Below are positions 32,865 through 41,937 of a stretch of DNA of 64,000 bases, piece after piece. This stretch comes from UBA1424 sp041654095 (lineage in GTDB: Bacteria; Bacillota_I; Bacilli_A; RFN20; CAG-826). The stretch is taken from assembly GCA_041654095.1 (NCBI GenBank), contig JBAZED010000004.1, positions 23,391-87,390 on the forward strand. The letters are read 5' to 3'. Below the pieces are notes generated by a model, which did no database searches, had not been told where the DNA came from, and saw nothing but the letters and a program-made list of their open reading frames with translations. A program made the translations under genes and the position numbers. Positions within the stretch are counted from its first letter, which is position 1; each line of letters opens with the position of its first letter.

Positions 32865-34001
32865 ATGGCCACCAAACGCGATTATTATGAAGTGCTCGGG
32901 CTCGCCAAAGGTGCGAGCAAAGACGATATCAAGTCCGCCTATCGCCGCTTGGCAAAAAAATACCACCCCGACATCAACAAAGAACCTGGGGCAGAAGCCA
33001 AGTTTAAAGAAGTTCAAGAAGCTTATGACATTCTCTACGACGATAATAAGCGGGCGACTTACGACCAATTCGGCCATGCCGCTTTCGAACAAGGGACCTC
33101 GAGCGGAGGCAATCCTTTTTCGGGCGCGGGTTTTTCGGGCGCGGGTTTTGGCGACATAAATCTCGGCGACATCTTCAATTCGTTCATGGGTGGTGGCACT
33201 CGCACTCGTAGCGACGCCAATGCCGCGCGGCGCGGCGAGGATACTCTGATGCGCATCCGCATCGAGTTCACGGATGCCGTCAGCGGCCGCAAATACACCG
33301 TCCCGGTCTCATACGACGAGACTTGTACGACGTGTGGCGGCAGCGGTGCCCACAGCTCGAAAGACATTCACACGTGTTCGAATTGCCATGGCAAAGGTTA
33401 CGTCCGCACTCAGCAGCGAACTCTATTCGGCATCATGGAAGGTCAGACGACGTGCCAAGTTTGCGGCGGCAGCGGCAAAATCATCGACAACAAATGCACG
33501 ACGTGCGGTGGCAAAGGCTATAACCGCGTCAAGCGCGACATCGACGTCAATGTCCCCGCCGGTATAAACTCCGGACAGCAAATCCGCGTTCAAGGGCGCG
33601 GGGGCCGCGGCGCTAATGGCGGGCCGAACGGTGACCTCTTCATCGAGATCATCGTCAATCCCCATCCGCATTTCAAACGCGACGGCAACAACATCCACAT
33701 CTCGATTCCGATCAGCTTTGTCGACGCCGCGCTCGGCACGACCATCGAAGTGCCGACCGTCTACGGCAATGTCGAGGTCAAAATTCCAGCCGGAACGCAA
33801 CCCGACAACATCCTCAAGTTAAAGGGCAAAGGCCTCAAGGATATGCGGAGCGGCAACCCCGGCGATGAATTCATCCATCTAGAAATCAAAACGCCCAAAA
33901 ATCTGAATCGCAAGCAGAAGGAACTCCTCGAAAATTATCGCCAGAGCGAAGCTAGCGGCGAGAACGTCTTCGAAAAATTCCGCAAAAACTTCCGCAATTA
34001 A
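32865..34001 (+). CDS. dnaJ: Chaperone DnaJ (Hsp40)
   Basis: Co-chaperone that delivers clients to DnaK. 378 residues: J domain (about 4-70) with the HPD motif in KKYHPDINKE, a Gly/Phe-rich linker (about 75-105), four zinc-finger repeats of the CxxCxGxG kind (CTTCGGSG, CSNCHGKG, CQVCGGSG, CTTCGGKG), then the two beta domains. AAAGGAG precedes the ATG. In Bacillus the next genes are prmA and rsmE; here four other genes intervene and prmA is absent. Confidence 0.98.
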   Translation: MATKRDYYEVLGLAKGASKDDIKSAYRRLAKKYHPDINKEPGAEAKFKEVQEAYDILYDDNKRATYDQFGHAAFEQGTSSGGNPFSGAGFSGAGFGDINLGDIFNSFMGGGTRTRSDANAARRGEDTLMRIRIEFTDAVSGRKYTVPVSYDETCTTCGGSGAHSSKDIHTCSNCHGKGYVRTQQRTLFGIMEGQTTCQVCGGSGKIIDNKCTTCGGKGYNRVKRDIDVNVPAGINSGQQIRVQGRGGRGANGGPNGDLFIEIIVNPHPHFKRDGNNIHISIPISFVDAALGTTIEVPTVYGNVEVKIPAGTQPDNILKLKGKGLKDMRSGNPGDEFIHLEIKTPKNLNRKQKELLENYRQSEASGENVFEKFRKNFRN

Positions 34002-34006
34002 GTGAA

Positions 34007-34032
34007 GAGGCTCATAAGAGTCTCTTTTTTGA
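34007..34032 (+). terminator. Intrinsic terminator of the heat-shock operon
   Basis: AGAGGCTC / GAGTCTCT stem of 8 bp (one G-U pair) with an ATAA loop (34007-34026), followed by TTTTTT. Confidence 0.85.
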
Positions 34033-34092
34033 TAGAATTGATAGAATTTATATTCGCGTGTGATAATATATTTATGATTGTGAGGATCGATT

Positions 34093-34551
34093 ATGAACAA
34101 ATTTATGAAAATGGCCATCAATGAAGCTCGCAAAGGCATTCGCGGCGGTCACGGCGGACCCTTCGGAAGCGTCATCGTTAAAGACGGCCTCGTGATTGCT
34201 AAAGGTCATAATCAAGTTCTCAAAAATCAAGATCCGACATGCCATGGCGAGATGATGGCGATTCACAAAGCTTGCAAAAAATTGGGCACTTACGATTTGA
34301 GCGGGTGCGAATTATATACGACGGCCGAACCGTGCCCGATGTGCCTCGGAGCCATTTTATGGGCCAATATTGCGAAGGTGTATTTCGGTTGCAATATCGT
34401 CGATACCGAGGGCATCGGCTTTCGCGATAAAGTCTTTTACGAGATCAACGAATCCGGAAAAAAAGATGAACTCGTCATCGAACTAGATCGCAAACAATGC
34501 CTAAAATTATTCGAAGAATACAATAATATCAAAGACAGACAGCATTATTAA
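34093..34551 (+). CDS. guaD: Guanine deaminase (CDA-superfamily zinc enzyme)
   Basis: 152 residues of the cytidine/deoxycytidylate deaminase fold. GGPFGSVIVKDG near residue 22 and EPCPMCLGAILWA (about 79-91) with both zinc cysteines match the Bacillus guanine deaminase type, as does a C-terminal Tyr. The catalytic motif usually reads HAE; here it is HGE in TCHGEMMA, which keeps the zinc His and the proton-shuttle Glu. The next gene, 1 base later, is a purine/uracil-type permease, which supports guanine uptake and conversion to xanthine. A tRNA adenosine deaminase is the main alternative, but that enzyme has a different loop and C-terminus. Confidence 0.82.
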   Translation: MNKFMKMAINEARKGIRGGHGGPFGSVIVKDGLVIAKGHNQVLKNQDPTCHGEMMAIHKACKKLGTYDLSGCELYTTAEPCPMCLGAILWANIAKVYFGCNIVDTEGIGFRDKVFYEINESGKKDELVIELDRKQCLKLFEEYNNIKDRQHY

Positions 34552-34552
34552 T

Positions 34553-35962
34553 ATGAAGAAGATATTTGCCAGCATCGCGTCGATGTTCACAAACGCGAAG
34601 ACCGAGCATCTTTACAGTGTCAACGGCCGCGTGCCGCTTTTAAAGGCCATCCCCTTTGGCTTGCAGCACGTCCTATCGATGTTCGTCGCCAATATCACGC
34701 CGGTGATCATCGTTTTTAGTTTGACGGGCAACGCGGACTTGACGGCGCAAGCCATCCGCGGGGCGATCTTCATGGCCGGCCTCGGCACGATCATCCAAGT
34801 GCTGATCGGCTCGCGCCTACCGGTCGTGGTCGGCACGTCATTTACGTTCGTGAGCGCGCTGATTGCCATTCAAGACGCCGGCACCATCTTCGGAGCCTTG
34901 ATCGCCGGCGGTCTCATCATCTTCGTCTTAGGAATCTTTGCCAAGTACTGGCGGCGCTTTATCAAACCGGTCGTTCAAGCCGCCGTCGTCATCGCCATCG
35001 GCTTATCGCTCCTATCGGTCGGCAGCGCCCAGTTTTTTGGCGGCTCGACTTATTTAGCCGGCGTCGTAGCCGGCACAGCCAATAATCAGATGCTGTGGCA
35101 ATACGCTCTCGTGGCGTTCATCACCTTGGCGACGGCCGTGATCTGGAATATTGTGGTCAAAGGCGTGTGGAACAACCTCGCCATCTTGGTGGCCATGGCC
35201 GTCGGCTACCTCGTCTCCATCCCCTTTCCCGGCATGCTCAATCTCAGCTCTTTGGCGAGCGGTGGCATTATCGCTCTGCCAACTATTATCGATTTAACTT
35301 CTTTGAAGTTCGAACTGGTCCCGATTCTCATCGTCGCGATTTGCTATCTCGCTTCCTCGGTCGAATGCATCGGCGATACGACGACATTAGCACGCATGGG
35401 TTTAGGCCGCGATCCCACCGACCGCGAAATCGCTGGGGCCCTCACGGCTGATGCCGCGAACAGCGTCGTCGGAGTTCTCTTCGGCTCGATGCCCCTCACG
35501 ACATTCTCGCAAAACGTCGGCATCGTCGCCCAGACCAAAGTCGTCAATCGCTACACGATTTTCATCGGCGCTCTCTTCTTGGTCGTCGCCAGCCTGTTTC
35601 CGCCGATCGCCAACTTCTTGATCACCATTCCCGAACCCGTCCTCGGCGGGTGCATGCTCATCCTCTTCGGGTCGATTGCGGTGGTCGGGATGCAAATGGT
35701 CGCCGAAATCGGTTTTGACGCCAAGACCATCCTCGTCTTATCAATTTCGCTAAGCCTCGGATTCGGCATTACCTTGGTCACCGATTTCTATCGAGTGCTC
35801 GACTCGTTTGGCATCCCCTACCTCTCCGTGATTTTTGCCAGCCCGATTCTCAATATGTTTCTCATCGCGATGATCCTCAGCTATATCATTCCCGACAAGA
35901 AGAAAAAGCCGGCGGCTGGACCTCAGCGCTCGGACTCCACACCGACCGACGCGCCGAAATAA
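34553..35962 (+). CDS. NCS2 family xanthine/uracil-type permease
   Basis: 469 residues and about 12-14 membrane spans. FGLQHVLSMF near residue 37 (the QH motif), VVGTSFTF, the QNVGIVAQTKV segment and SSVECIGDTTT mark the nucleobase-cation symporter-2 family (UraA/PbuX/PbuG). The SxxE...D...N pattern of the substrate site is present. Cotranscribed with guaD, so guanine or xanthine is the likely substrate, but the class cannot tell the base apart by sequence alone. Confidence 0.88.
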   Translation: MKKIFASIASMFTNAKTEHLYSVNGRVPLLKAIPFGLQHVLSMFVANITPVIIVFSLTGNADLTAQAIRGAIFMAGLGTIIQVLIGSRLPVVVGTSFTFVSALIAIQDAGTIFGALIAGGLIIFVLGIFAKYWRRFIKPVVQAAVVIAIGLSLLSVGSAQFFGGSTYLAGVVAGTANNQMLWQYALVAFITLATAVIWNIVVKGVWNNLAILVAMAVGYLVSIPFPGMLNLSSLASGGIIALPTIIDLTSLKFELVPILIVAICYLASSVECIGDTTTLARMGLGRDPTDREIAGALTADAANSVVGVLFGSMPLTTFSQNVGIVAQTKVVNRYTIFIGALFLVVASLFPPIANFLITIPEPVLGGCMLILFGSIAVVGMQMVAEIGFDAKTILVLSISLSLGFGITLVTDFYRVLDSFGIPYLSVIFASPILNMFLIAMILSYIIPDKKKKPAAGPQRSDSTPTDAPK

Positions 35963-35994
35963 GAGTGGACCCAACTCCTCTTTGAGATAAATCT

Positions 35995-36019
35995 CACTTC
36001 ATAAGGAAGTGTTATTTTT
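35995..36019 (+). terminator. Terminator after the permease gene
   Basis: CACTTC - ATAAG - GAAGTG followed by TTATTTTT. A 6-bp stem, so of moderate strength. Confidence 0.65.
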
Positions 36020-36026
36020 GTCATAT

Positions 36027-36053
36027 TTAGCACTCTCACTTGACAAGTGCTAA
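36027..36053 (+). promoter_or_regulatory. CIRCE operator 1 of clpB
   Basis: TTAGCACTC - N9 - AAGTGCTAA; left arm perfect, one change in the right arm. The -35 TTGACA overlaps its spacer, as in the hrcA promoter. Confidence 0.93.
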
Positions 36054-36067
36054 AATGGTCTTATAAT
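36040..36067 (+). promoter_or_regulatory. Promoter of clpB
   Basis: -35 TTGACA (36040-36045), 16-base spacer, -10 TATAAT (36062-36067), with the same spacing as the hrcA promoter. Confidence 0.88.
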
Positions 36068-36071
36068 AAGA

Positions 36072-36098
36072 TTAGCACTTAAACTTTTAGAGTGCCAA
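36072..36098 (+). promoter_or_regulatory. CIRCE operator 2 of clpB
   Basis: TTAGCACTT - N9 - GAGTGCCAA: one change in each arm. Starts 4 bases after the -10 box and ends just before the AGAGGTG ribosome site. Confidence 0.85.
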
Positions 36099-36111
36099 AG
36101 AGGTGATTATT

Positions 36112-38241
36112 ATGGAAGGACCAATTGATTACAGCCAAGATCCAGAAGTCTTAAAAAAATTCGGGCGCCTCATCACCGAAGAAGCCAAGGAAGGGAAAAT
36201 TGATCCCGTGATCGGCCGCGATGAAGAGATTCGCAAAATCGTCCAGATCTTGTCGCGCAAGACGAAGAACAATGTCATTTTACTAGGGGAACCAGGTGTC
36301 GGTAAAACGGCCATTTTGGAAGGTTTAGCCCAGCGGATAATCAAAGCCGATGTCCCGGCATCGCTTAAAGACAAAGAGATTTACGAACTCGATATGGGCG
36401 CTCTCGTCGCCGGCGCCAAGTACCGCGGCGAATTCGAAGAGAGGCTAAAAGCAGTCTTAAATAAAATTAAAGGATCGGATAGCAAAATCATCCTTTTTAT
36501 CGATGAAATTCACTTAATTGTCGGAGCCGGTCGCACCGACGGCGCCCTCGATGCCTCGAACATGCTGAAGCCGATGTTGGCGCGCGGCGAAATCGATTGT
36601 ATCGGCGCGACGACACTCAACGAATATCGGCAGTACATCGAAAAAGACCGAGCTTTGGAGCGCCGTTTTCAAACTGTTTTGATCGACGAACCGTCTCCGG
36701 AAGACAGCATTTCGATCTTGCGGGGTTTAAAAGAGCGCTTCGAGTCGCACCACGGTGTCAAGATCACCGATGGCGCGATCGTGGCGGCCGTGGCGCTGAG
36801 CACCCGCTATTTGACGAGCCGCTTTTTGCCCGACAAAGCCATCGACTTAATCGATGAGGCGTGCGCATCGATTCGCGTCGAAATCGAGAGCATGCCCTCG
36901 GAACTCGATGCCGTCACCCGCAAGATTCGCCAGCTCGAAATTGAAAAAGTCGCCCTTTTCAAAGAAAAAGATGATGTCAGCAAGGAACGACTCAAAAAAC
37001 TTAACGAGGAACTAGATAGCCTATACCAAAGCGAAGAGCAACTCAGCAGGCGGTGGCAGGATGAAAAAGACATGATCCAAACCGCCAAAGTCATCAAGGG
37101 ACAACTCGAGAGAGCCAAATTTGATCTCGAGAGCGCTTTTAACCGCGGCGACTATAAATCGGCCAGCGAACTCCAATATAAGAAAATACCCGATTTAGAA
37201 AAAAGGCTCGCGGAAATCGAGGGCAAAGATAAGCAAGATCATCTGCTCTCCGAAATCGTCACCGAAGAAGAAGTGGCCAAAGTGGTGGCCAACAGCACGC
37301 ACATTCCAGTCAGTCGCTTGATGCAGGGCGATCGCGAAAAGGTGCTGACCCTCAAAGATACTTTAAAACAGCGCGTAATCGGCCAAGATCAAGCGATTCA
37401 GCTGGTCAGCGACGCCATTTTGCGGCAGCGGGCCGGAATCGCCAATCCCAACCGCCCCATCGGCTCCTTCTTATTTCTAGGTCCGACCGGCGTCGGTAAA
37501 ACTGAGGTGGCGCGCAGTTTGGCCGAAGCCCTTTTCGACAGCGAGACGCGCATCATCCGCATCGATATGTCCGAGTACATGGAAAAATTCTCGGTGTCGC
37601 GCTTGATCGGCGCCCCACCCGGATATGTCGGCTACGAAGAAGGTGGTCAACTGACCGAAAAAGTGCGGCGCAGCCCATATTCCATCGTCCTTTTTGACGA
37701 GATTGAAAAAGCCCATCCCGAAGTGTTTAACCTCTTGCTCCAAGTCCTCGACGACGGTCGCTTGACCGATTCACAAGGCCGGACCGTCAACTTTAAAAAC
37801 ACGGTCATCATCATGACGAGCAATCTGGGGAGCGAGTTCTTCATCGATGGCCACACCGAGCGCGTCGACGACCTCGTCCGCTCGACTTTCCGCCCCGAAT
37901 TCTTAAACCGCATCGATGAAGTGGTCTACTTTCATCCGCTGGCGAAGGAGACACAGTTCAAAATCGTCGATAAGTTGCTCGGCGATTTGTCAAAGCATCT
38001 AAAGACTCAATATATTTCCTTGGATTTTAGCGAAAGACTGCGCCAATACATACTCGACAGCAGCTTTTCGATCGAGTATGGCGCGCGTCCCCTCAAACGC
38101 TTCATACAAAAGGAAATTGAGACGGCCATCGCCCGCAAAATTATCAGCGGAGAACTGACGACCAAGGTGAAATATCTCCTGGATGTCGGACCGGATGCCA
38201 AATTGATTTTCACGGCGTCATCCCAAGCCGATCGCGACTAG
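36112..38241 (+). CDS. clpB: Disaggregase ClpB without the N-terminal domain
   Basis: Hsp100 that works with DnaK to dissolve aggregates. About 709 residues: AAA+ domain 1 with GEPGVGKT and FIDEIHLIVGAG, the ClpB-type middle coiled coil (about 285-400), and AAA+ domain 2 with GPTGVGKTEVA, ending in the usual C-terminal domain. The N-domain of the 860-residue form is missing: the start (ATG 36112) follows directly on the promoter, CIRCE and AGAGGTG site, so this is a real short form and not a wrong start. A GTG at 36103 lies inside the ribosome site and is unlikely. HrcA-controlled. Confidence 0.95.
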   Translation: MEGPIDYSQDPEVLKKFGRLITEEAKEGKIDPVIGRDEEIRKIVQILSRKTKNNVILLGEPGVGKTAILEGLAQRIIKADVPASLKDKEIYELDMGALVAGAKYRGEFEERLKAVLNKIKGSDSKIILFIDEIHLIVGAGRTDGALDASNMLKPMLARGEIDCIGATTLNEYRQYIEKDRALERRFQTVLIDEPSPEDSISILRGLKERFESHHGVKITDGAIVAAVALSTRYLTSRFLPDKAIDLIDEACASIRVEIESMPSELDAVTRKIRQLEIEKVALFKEKDDVSKERLKKLNEELDSLYQSEEQLSRRWQDEKDMIQTAKVIKGQLERAKFDLESAFNRGDYKSASELQYKKIPDLEKRLAEIEGKDKQDHLLSEIVTEEEVAKVVANSTHIPVSRLMQGDREKVLTLKDTLKQRVIGQDQAIQLVSDAILRQRAGIANPNRPIGSFLFLGPTGVGKTEVARSLAEALFDSETRIIRIDMSEYMEKFSVSRLIGAPPGYVGYEEGGQLTEKVRRSPYSIVLFDEIEKAHPEVFNLLLQVLDDGRLTDSQGRTVNFKNTVIIMTSNLGSEFFIDGHTERVDDLVRSTFRPEFLNRIDEVVYFHPLAKETQFKIVDKLLGDLSKHLKTQYISLDFSERLRQYILDSSFSIEYGARPLKRFIQKEIETAIARKIISGELTTKVKYLLDVGPDAKLIFTASSQADRD

Positions 38242-38325
38242 GATATTTTCTGGGCTAAAACAATTCTTTTATTGCTGGAAATCATTTTCCGTTTATGTGG
38301 TATACTACATAATTGAGTTATAACC

Positions 38326-38763
38326 ATGCCCTATTGTCGGAGTTGCAAACGAAAAATTGAACGAATGGACAAAGACCGCTGTCCTTTTTGCGGCATCGAA
38401 TATCCGCTAAAAGACGTTTCTTTAGAAACGATCGACATCACCAAAGTCATCGGCGATGCGATCGAACCAAAGGAGATACTCGTCCGCGTCAAAGCCAAAA
38501 AGACGGCCGCCATCTTGTGTGCGACCACCGGTTTTCTCGGCTTGCACGCTTTCTACGTCAAAAAACCGCAGCAAGGTCTCCTCTTCCTCTTCATCGCCCT
38601 CTTTTTGATCGGCGGCGGCGGCTCGCTGCTCTTTTTTACGGTTTTACCTTCGCTATGGGCCTATTTGTTTCCGGTCATCGTCCAAATCATCTGGCAAGTC
38701 TTTTTCGCTTTGCGTTTTCTCGGTGATGACGTCAAAGACGGCGATGGAGTGCTGATGCGCTGA
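38326..38763 (+). CDS. Zinc-ribbon protein with a TM2-type membrane domain
   Basis: 145 residues. The first 25 hold two CxxC pairs (CRSC and CPFC), a zinc ribbon. After a linker, residues 57-130 form the TM2 domain with KKTAAILCATTGFLGLHAFYVKKP, the characteristic Gly-(x)-His-x-Phe-Tyr turn, and two or more hydrophobic segments. Function is unknown for the family. A TATACT -10-like box lies about 25 bases upstream, and its TGA overlaps the ATG of rsmE. Confidence 0.8.
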   Translation: MPYCRSCKRKIERMDKDRCPFCGIEYPLKDVSLETIDITKVIGDAIEPKEILVRVKAKKTAAILCATTGFLGLHAFYVKKPQQGLLFLFIALFLIGGGGSLLFFTVLPSLWAYLFPVIVQIIWQVFFALRFLGDDVKDGDGVLMR

Positions 38764-39479
38764 TGCAGCGATATTTCGGAGAGATCTTCGAAGGCCGCGC
38801 CATCCTTTGCGAGGATGACGTTTTCCATTTAATCAAGGTGATGCGAGGCCGCGTCGCGACCGAAATCGAAGTCGTCTCCAACGGGAAAGTCTATCTCTGC
38901 CACATCGAGAAAATGAAGCCTTTGATCATCAGAGTTCAAGGCGAGATCAGCGAAGACCGCGAATTGAAGAGCGACGTCATCTTAATCATGGCGCCGATCA
39001 AAGGCGACAAGACCGCTCTCGTCTTGCAAAAAGCTACTGAATTGGGAGTCCGCGAAGTCGTGTTGCTCCACACTTCCCGCACTGTCGTCAATTTTAATCA
39101 CCGCGATCTCATCGATAAGCTGTCGCGTTTTCGAAAAATACTGAAAGAAGCGGCGGAACAATCGCAGCGCATCCATATTCCCACGATCTCCTATCTAGAT
39201 GATATCGCCAAGTTGGCGAGCATTCGCGCCGATCACAAATTGATCGCTTACGAACAGCAGAGCGGCCCGACGAGCGGTCTCAACAAAATATTGAAATCGC
39301 TTAAAAAACAAGAGCGCATCGCCATCGTCATCGGCCCCGAAGGAGGCTTTGCCCCCGAGGAGATTGAAGTGGCTAAATCTTGTCAGTACATCCCCGTTTC
39401 GCTCGGACATCGCATCCTGCGTGCCGAGACGGCTTCAATCTATGCTTTATGCGTGATTGCTAACGCTTTGGAAAACTAA
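38763..39479 (+). CDS. rsmE: 16S rRNA m3U1498 methyltransferase
   Basis: SPOUT-class methyltransferase that modifies U1498 of 16S rRNA. 238 residues: N-terminal PUA-like domain, then IVIGPEGGFAPEEIE (SAM loop) and LGHRILRAETA, the knot signatures of RsmE. The start overlaps the previous stop by 1 base. Followed by an unknown gene and mtaB, where Bacillus has rsmE-mtaB directly. Confidence 0.96.
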   Translation: MQRYFGEIFEGRAILCEDDVFHLIKVMRGRVATEIEVVSNGKVYLCHIEKMKPLIIRVQGEISEDRELKSDVILIMAPIKGDKTALVLQKATELGVREVVLLHTSRTVVNFNHRDLIDKLSRFRKILKEAAEQSQRIHIPTISYLDDIAKLASIRADHKLIAYEQQSGPTSGLNKILKSLKKQERIAIVIGPEGGFAPEEIEVAKSCQYIPVSLGHRILRAETASIYALCVIANALEN

Positions 39480-39481
39480 CC

Positions 39482-40282
39482 ATGAACTTATACGAAATTC
39501 TCGAAACTAACCAGCGCTTTCAAAGCTTCGTCGACAGCGAAGAGAATCGTTTCTTTTTAAAAAACCGCTTGATGCTCGAGCGCTTTCCGCAATACCACCA
39601 CCTCGCTTTGGCGAGCACGGATTTTGAGATTATCCGGGCTAATATCATCATCCGCGCCCTCAAGAATAAAAAGGCCATCGAACAGGCCGTCCGCATTGCG
39701 GTCGATAACGACGATGTTATCAAGCGCGAAAAGGATCCGGCCTTTTTTCGCAAATTCATCCGCGAGAAAATCGTCGATTTGCCGTTTGCGACCGACGACA
39801 AAATCCGCCTCTACGTTCCGATTTTTAATCGGGTCATCAACCAAATTTACTCGGAAGAATTTGAAAAGCTCCTCGTCCCGCCCTACGATAAATTAGTCGA
39901 CGAATTTGAGACTCTCGTCACCGATCCTTTTGAAATCTACCACTTCAATCTCTTCGACTCGCTATTCACGCAATTTGTCAAAGTGTATAGCAACGAAGAC
40001 ATCATGGCCGTTTTTCACTACGATTACCAAGCCATCTACTTCATCGATCGGCAAGGTCGCCTAGATAACAAAATCGCCTTGTTCGACCGCGGGATTCGCC
40101 ACCCCGATTACCACCATCTCTTAGAGCGGATTCGCCCGGTGATTGCCGCTTACGCCGCCAGCGACAAAGAGCTCATGCTGCAAACGCTGGTGGACAAGAA
40201 GCTCGTCTCGGAAAAGCTGATCAGCCGCATCCGCAGCACCGACTATCATTTTCGCATGTCGCTGATCAAGAAAATAAAATAA
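39482..40282 (+). CDS. Hypothetical protein between rsmE and mtaB
   Basis: 266 residues, mixed charged, no signal peptide, no membrane span and no motif I can name. The N-terminal half is rich in aromatic and charged residues (FDSEENRFFLKNRL-like), with HPDYHHLLERIRPVI towards the end. It is embedded in a tight operon: 2 bases after rsmE, and its TAA overlaps the mtaB ATG by 1. Codon use and base composition look like the neighbours, so it is most likely a real lineage-specific gene, possibly tied to RNA modification by location only. Confidence 0.7.
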   Translation: MNLYEILETNQRFQSFVDSEENRFFLKNRLMLERFPQYHHLALASTDFEIIRANIIIRALKNKKAIEQAVRIAVDNDDVIKREKDPAFFRKFIREKIVDLPFATDDKIRLYVPIFNRVINQIYSEEFEKLLVPPYDKLVDEFETLVTDPFEIYHFNLFDSLFTQFVKVYSNEDIMAVFHYDYQAIYFIDRQGRLDNKIALFDRGIRHPDYHHLLERIRPVIAAYAASDKELMLQTLVDKKLVSEKLISRIRSTDYHFRMSLIKKIK

Positions 40283-41580
40283 TGCTCTTCACCATTTTTA
40301 CCTTAGGTTGCAAGGTCAACACTTATGAAAGCGACGCAGTCCGCGAACTTTTTCTAAAAGAAAAGTGGCGGGAAGCTAAAGTGGGCGAAACGCCAGATCT
40401 CGTCATCGTCAACACTTGTACGGTGACGGGTATGGCCGCGAAAAAATCCCGCCAGCACATCCGCAAATTTCGAAACGCTCATCCCCGTGCCCTCATCGCG
40501 GTGATGGGCTGTTACTCCCAGCAAGAAGGAGCGGCGGTGGTCGCCGAATGCGGAGCGGATTTAGTCCTCGGGACGAGTAAGAGAAATGAAATTCTCAACT
40601 ACGTCAATGAGGCTTTAATGCGCCGCGTCCCCCGCGTTGAAATCGATGCTGAACCGCGCCATTTCGCCTACGAAGAAATCGCGACGCTCTTCCAACCCAT
40701 GACTTCGCGCGCTTTTGTCAAAGTGCAAGACGGCTGCGACAATTTTTGCTCGTACTGCGTCATCCCTTACGTCCGCGGTAAGTCGCGGAGCCGCAAGCCT
40801 CAGGATGTCATCAAAGAGATTAAAGCCCTGATCGATAATGGCTATCGCGAAATCGTCATCACCGGCATCCACACGGGCGGTTACGGCAAGGATTTGCCAA
40901 ATTATTCATTCTCGCGCTTAATACGCGAAATCATCGAAGCCACGCCTAATTTATATCGCTTGCGCATCAGCTCAATCGAGGCGACCGAGATCGATGATGA
41001 TTTCATCGCTCTGCTCGCCGCACACGACAATATCGCTCATCATCTCCACATTCCGCTGCAGAGCGGATCAGAGGGCGTCTTACGGCGCATGAATCGCCGC
41101 TATCACCTCGAAGATTATATGCGGACGATTGAAAAAATAAGGGCGGCCCAGCCCTTGATCGCCCTTACCACCGATGTCATCGTCGGCTTCCCCGGCGAGA
41201 CCGAAGAAGAATTTCAAGAGACGTATGATTTTATTGAGGCAATGGCATTTTCCGAACTTCACGTCTTTCCGTTTTCTCATAGAGAACACACGGTTGCGGC
41301 TTCGCTTCCCAATCAAGTCGATGATGCAATTAAAAAGCAGCGCGGCGAGCGTTTATTGCGCTTGTCGGATCGCCTTCACGAAAAGTATCAAGCGCTCTTT
41401 AAAGGGCGGGTCCTCGAGGTGATTTTCGAAGATTACGACGCGATGAGCAAGACCTATCGCGGCCACGCTTCGAATTATCTCGAGGTCCGTGTCCAAAGCC
41501 CGATTGATGTGGCGGGAAAAGTCTTTTCCGTCGCCTATCGCGGACCGGATGAATCAGCGATAAACTCGGAGGTTTTTTAA
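40282..41580 (+). CDS. mtaB: tRNA t6A37 methylthiotransferase MtaB
   Basis: Radical SAM methylthiotransferase that makes ms2t6A37 in tRNA. 432 residues: N-terminal UPF0004 domain with TLGCKVNTYES and VNTCTVT (Fe-S cysteines), MGCYSQ with the third Cys, radical SAM CDNFCSYC (about 150-157), then the C-terminal TRAM-like domain. The GCKVN-type start is that of MtaB, not MiaB. Confidence 0.95.
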   Translation: MLFTIFTLGCKVNTYESDAVRELFLKEKWREAKVGETPDLVIVNTCTVTGMAAKKSRQHIRKFRNAHPRALIAVMGCYSQQEGAAVVAECGADLVLGTSKRNEILNYVNEALMRRVPRVEIDAEPRHFAYEEIATLFQPMTSRAFVKVQDGCDNFCSYCVIPYVRGKSRSRKPQDVIKEIKALIDNGYREIVITGIHTGGYGKDLPNYSFSRLIREIIEATPNLYRLRISSIEATEIDDDFIALLAAHDNIAHHLHIPLQSGSEGVLRRMNRRYHLEDYMRTIEKIRAAQPLIALTTDVIVGFPGETEEEFQETYDFIEAMAFSELHVFPFSHREHTVAASLPNQVDDAIKKQRGERLLRLSDRLHEKYQALFKGRVLEVIFEDYDAMSKTYRGHASNYLEVRVQSPIDVAGKVFSVAYRGPDESAINSEVF

Positions 41581-41590
41581 GTATTTCCTA

Positions 41591-41618
41591 TTGACTTACG
41601 ATAGTAATAGATTATAAT
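41591..41618 (+). promoter_or_regulatory. Promoter of rpmF
   Basis: -35 TTGACT (41591-41596), 16-base spacer, -10 TATAAT (41613-41618). Confidence 0.75.
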
Positions 41619-41646
41619 TAACAAGCCTACACAAGGAGATAACACT

Positions 41647-41892
41647 ATGGCCGTACCATTTAGAAGAACGTCAAAGACAAAAAAGCGGATGCGCCGGACG
41701 CACCAAAAGCTCGAAGTTGAAGGCTTGGTTAAATGCGCCAACTGCGGAGCGACCATCAAGTCCCATAATGTCTGCCCCAAATGCGGATACTACGATGGCA
41801 AGAAAGTCGTCGAAGTGAAAAAAGCAAAAGCAAAAGCCGAAGCCAAAGAAGAAAAACCCGCCGAAAAACCCGCGAAAGCAAAAAGCAAATAA
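41647..41892 (+). CDS. rpmF: 50S ribosomal protein L32 with a long charged tail
   Basis: L32 of the large subunit. MAVPFRRTSKTKKRMRRTHQ is the family start; CANC and CPKCGYYDGK form the zinc-ribbon (about 32-50). At 81 residues it is longer than the usual 57-60: the last 25 or so are a Lys/Ala/Glu repeat of AK and EK units. AAGGAGAT precedes the ATG. The yceD-like gene that often precedes rpmF is absent. Confidence 0.95.
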   Translation: MAVPFRRTSKTKKRMRRTHQKLEVEGLVKCANCGATIKSHNVCPKCGYYDGKKVVEVKKAKAKAEAKEEKPAEKPAKAKSK

Positions 41893-41937
41893 GCACGCTG
41901 TCATTAGTGTGGTAAAATGATTTTCGGAGGAAATTTC

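Noticed and set aside
36103..36111. GTG start for clpB three codons upstream
   Set aside because: It overlaps the AGAGGTG ribosome site that serves ATG 36112.
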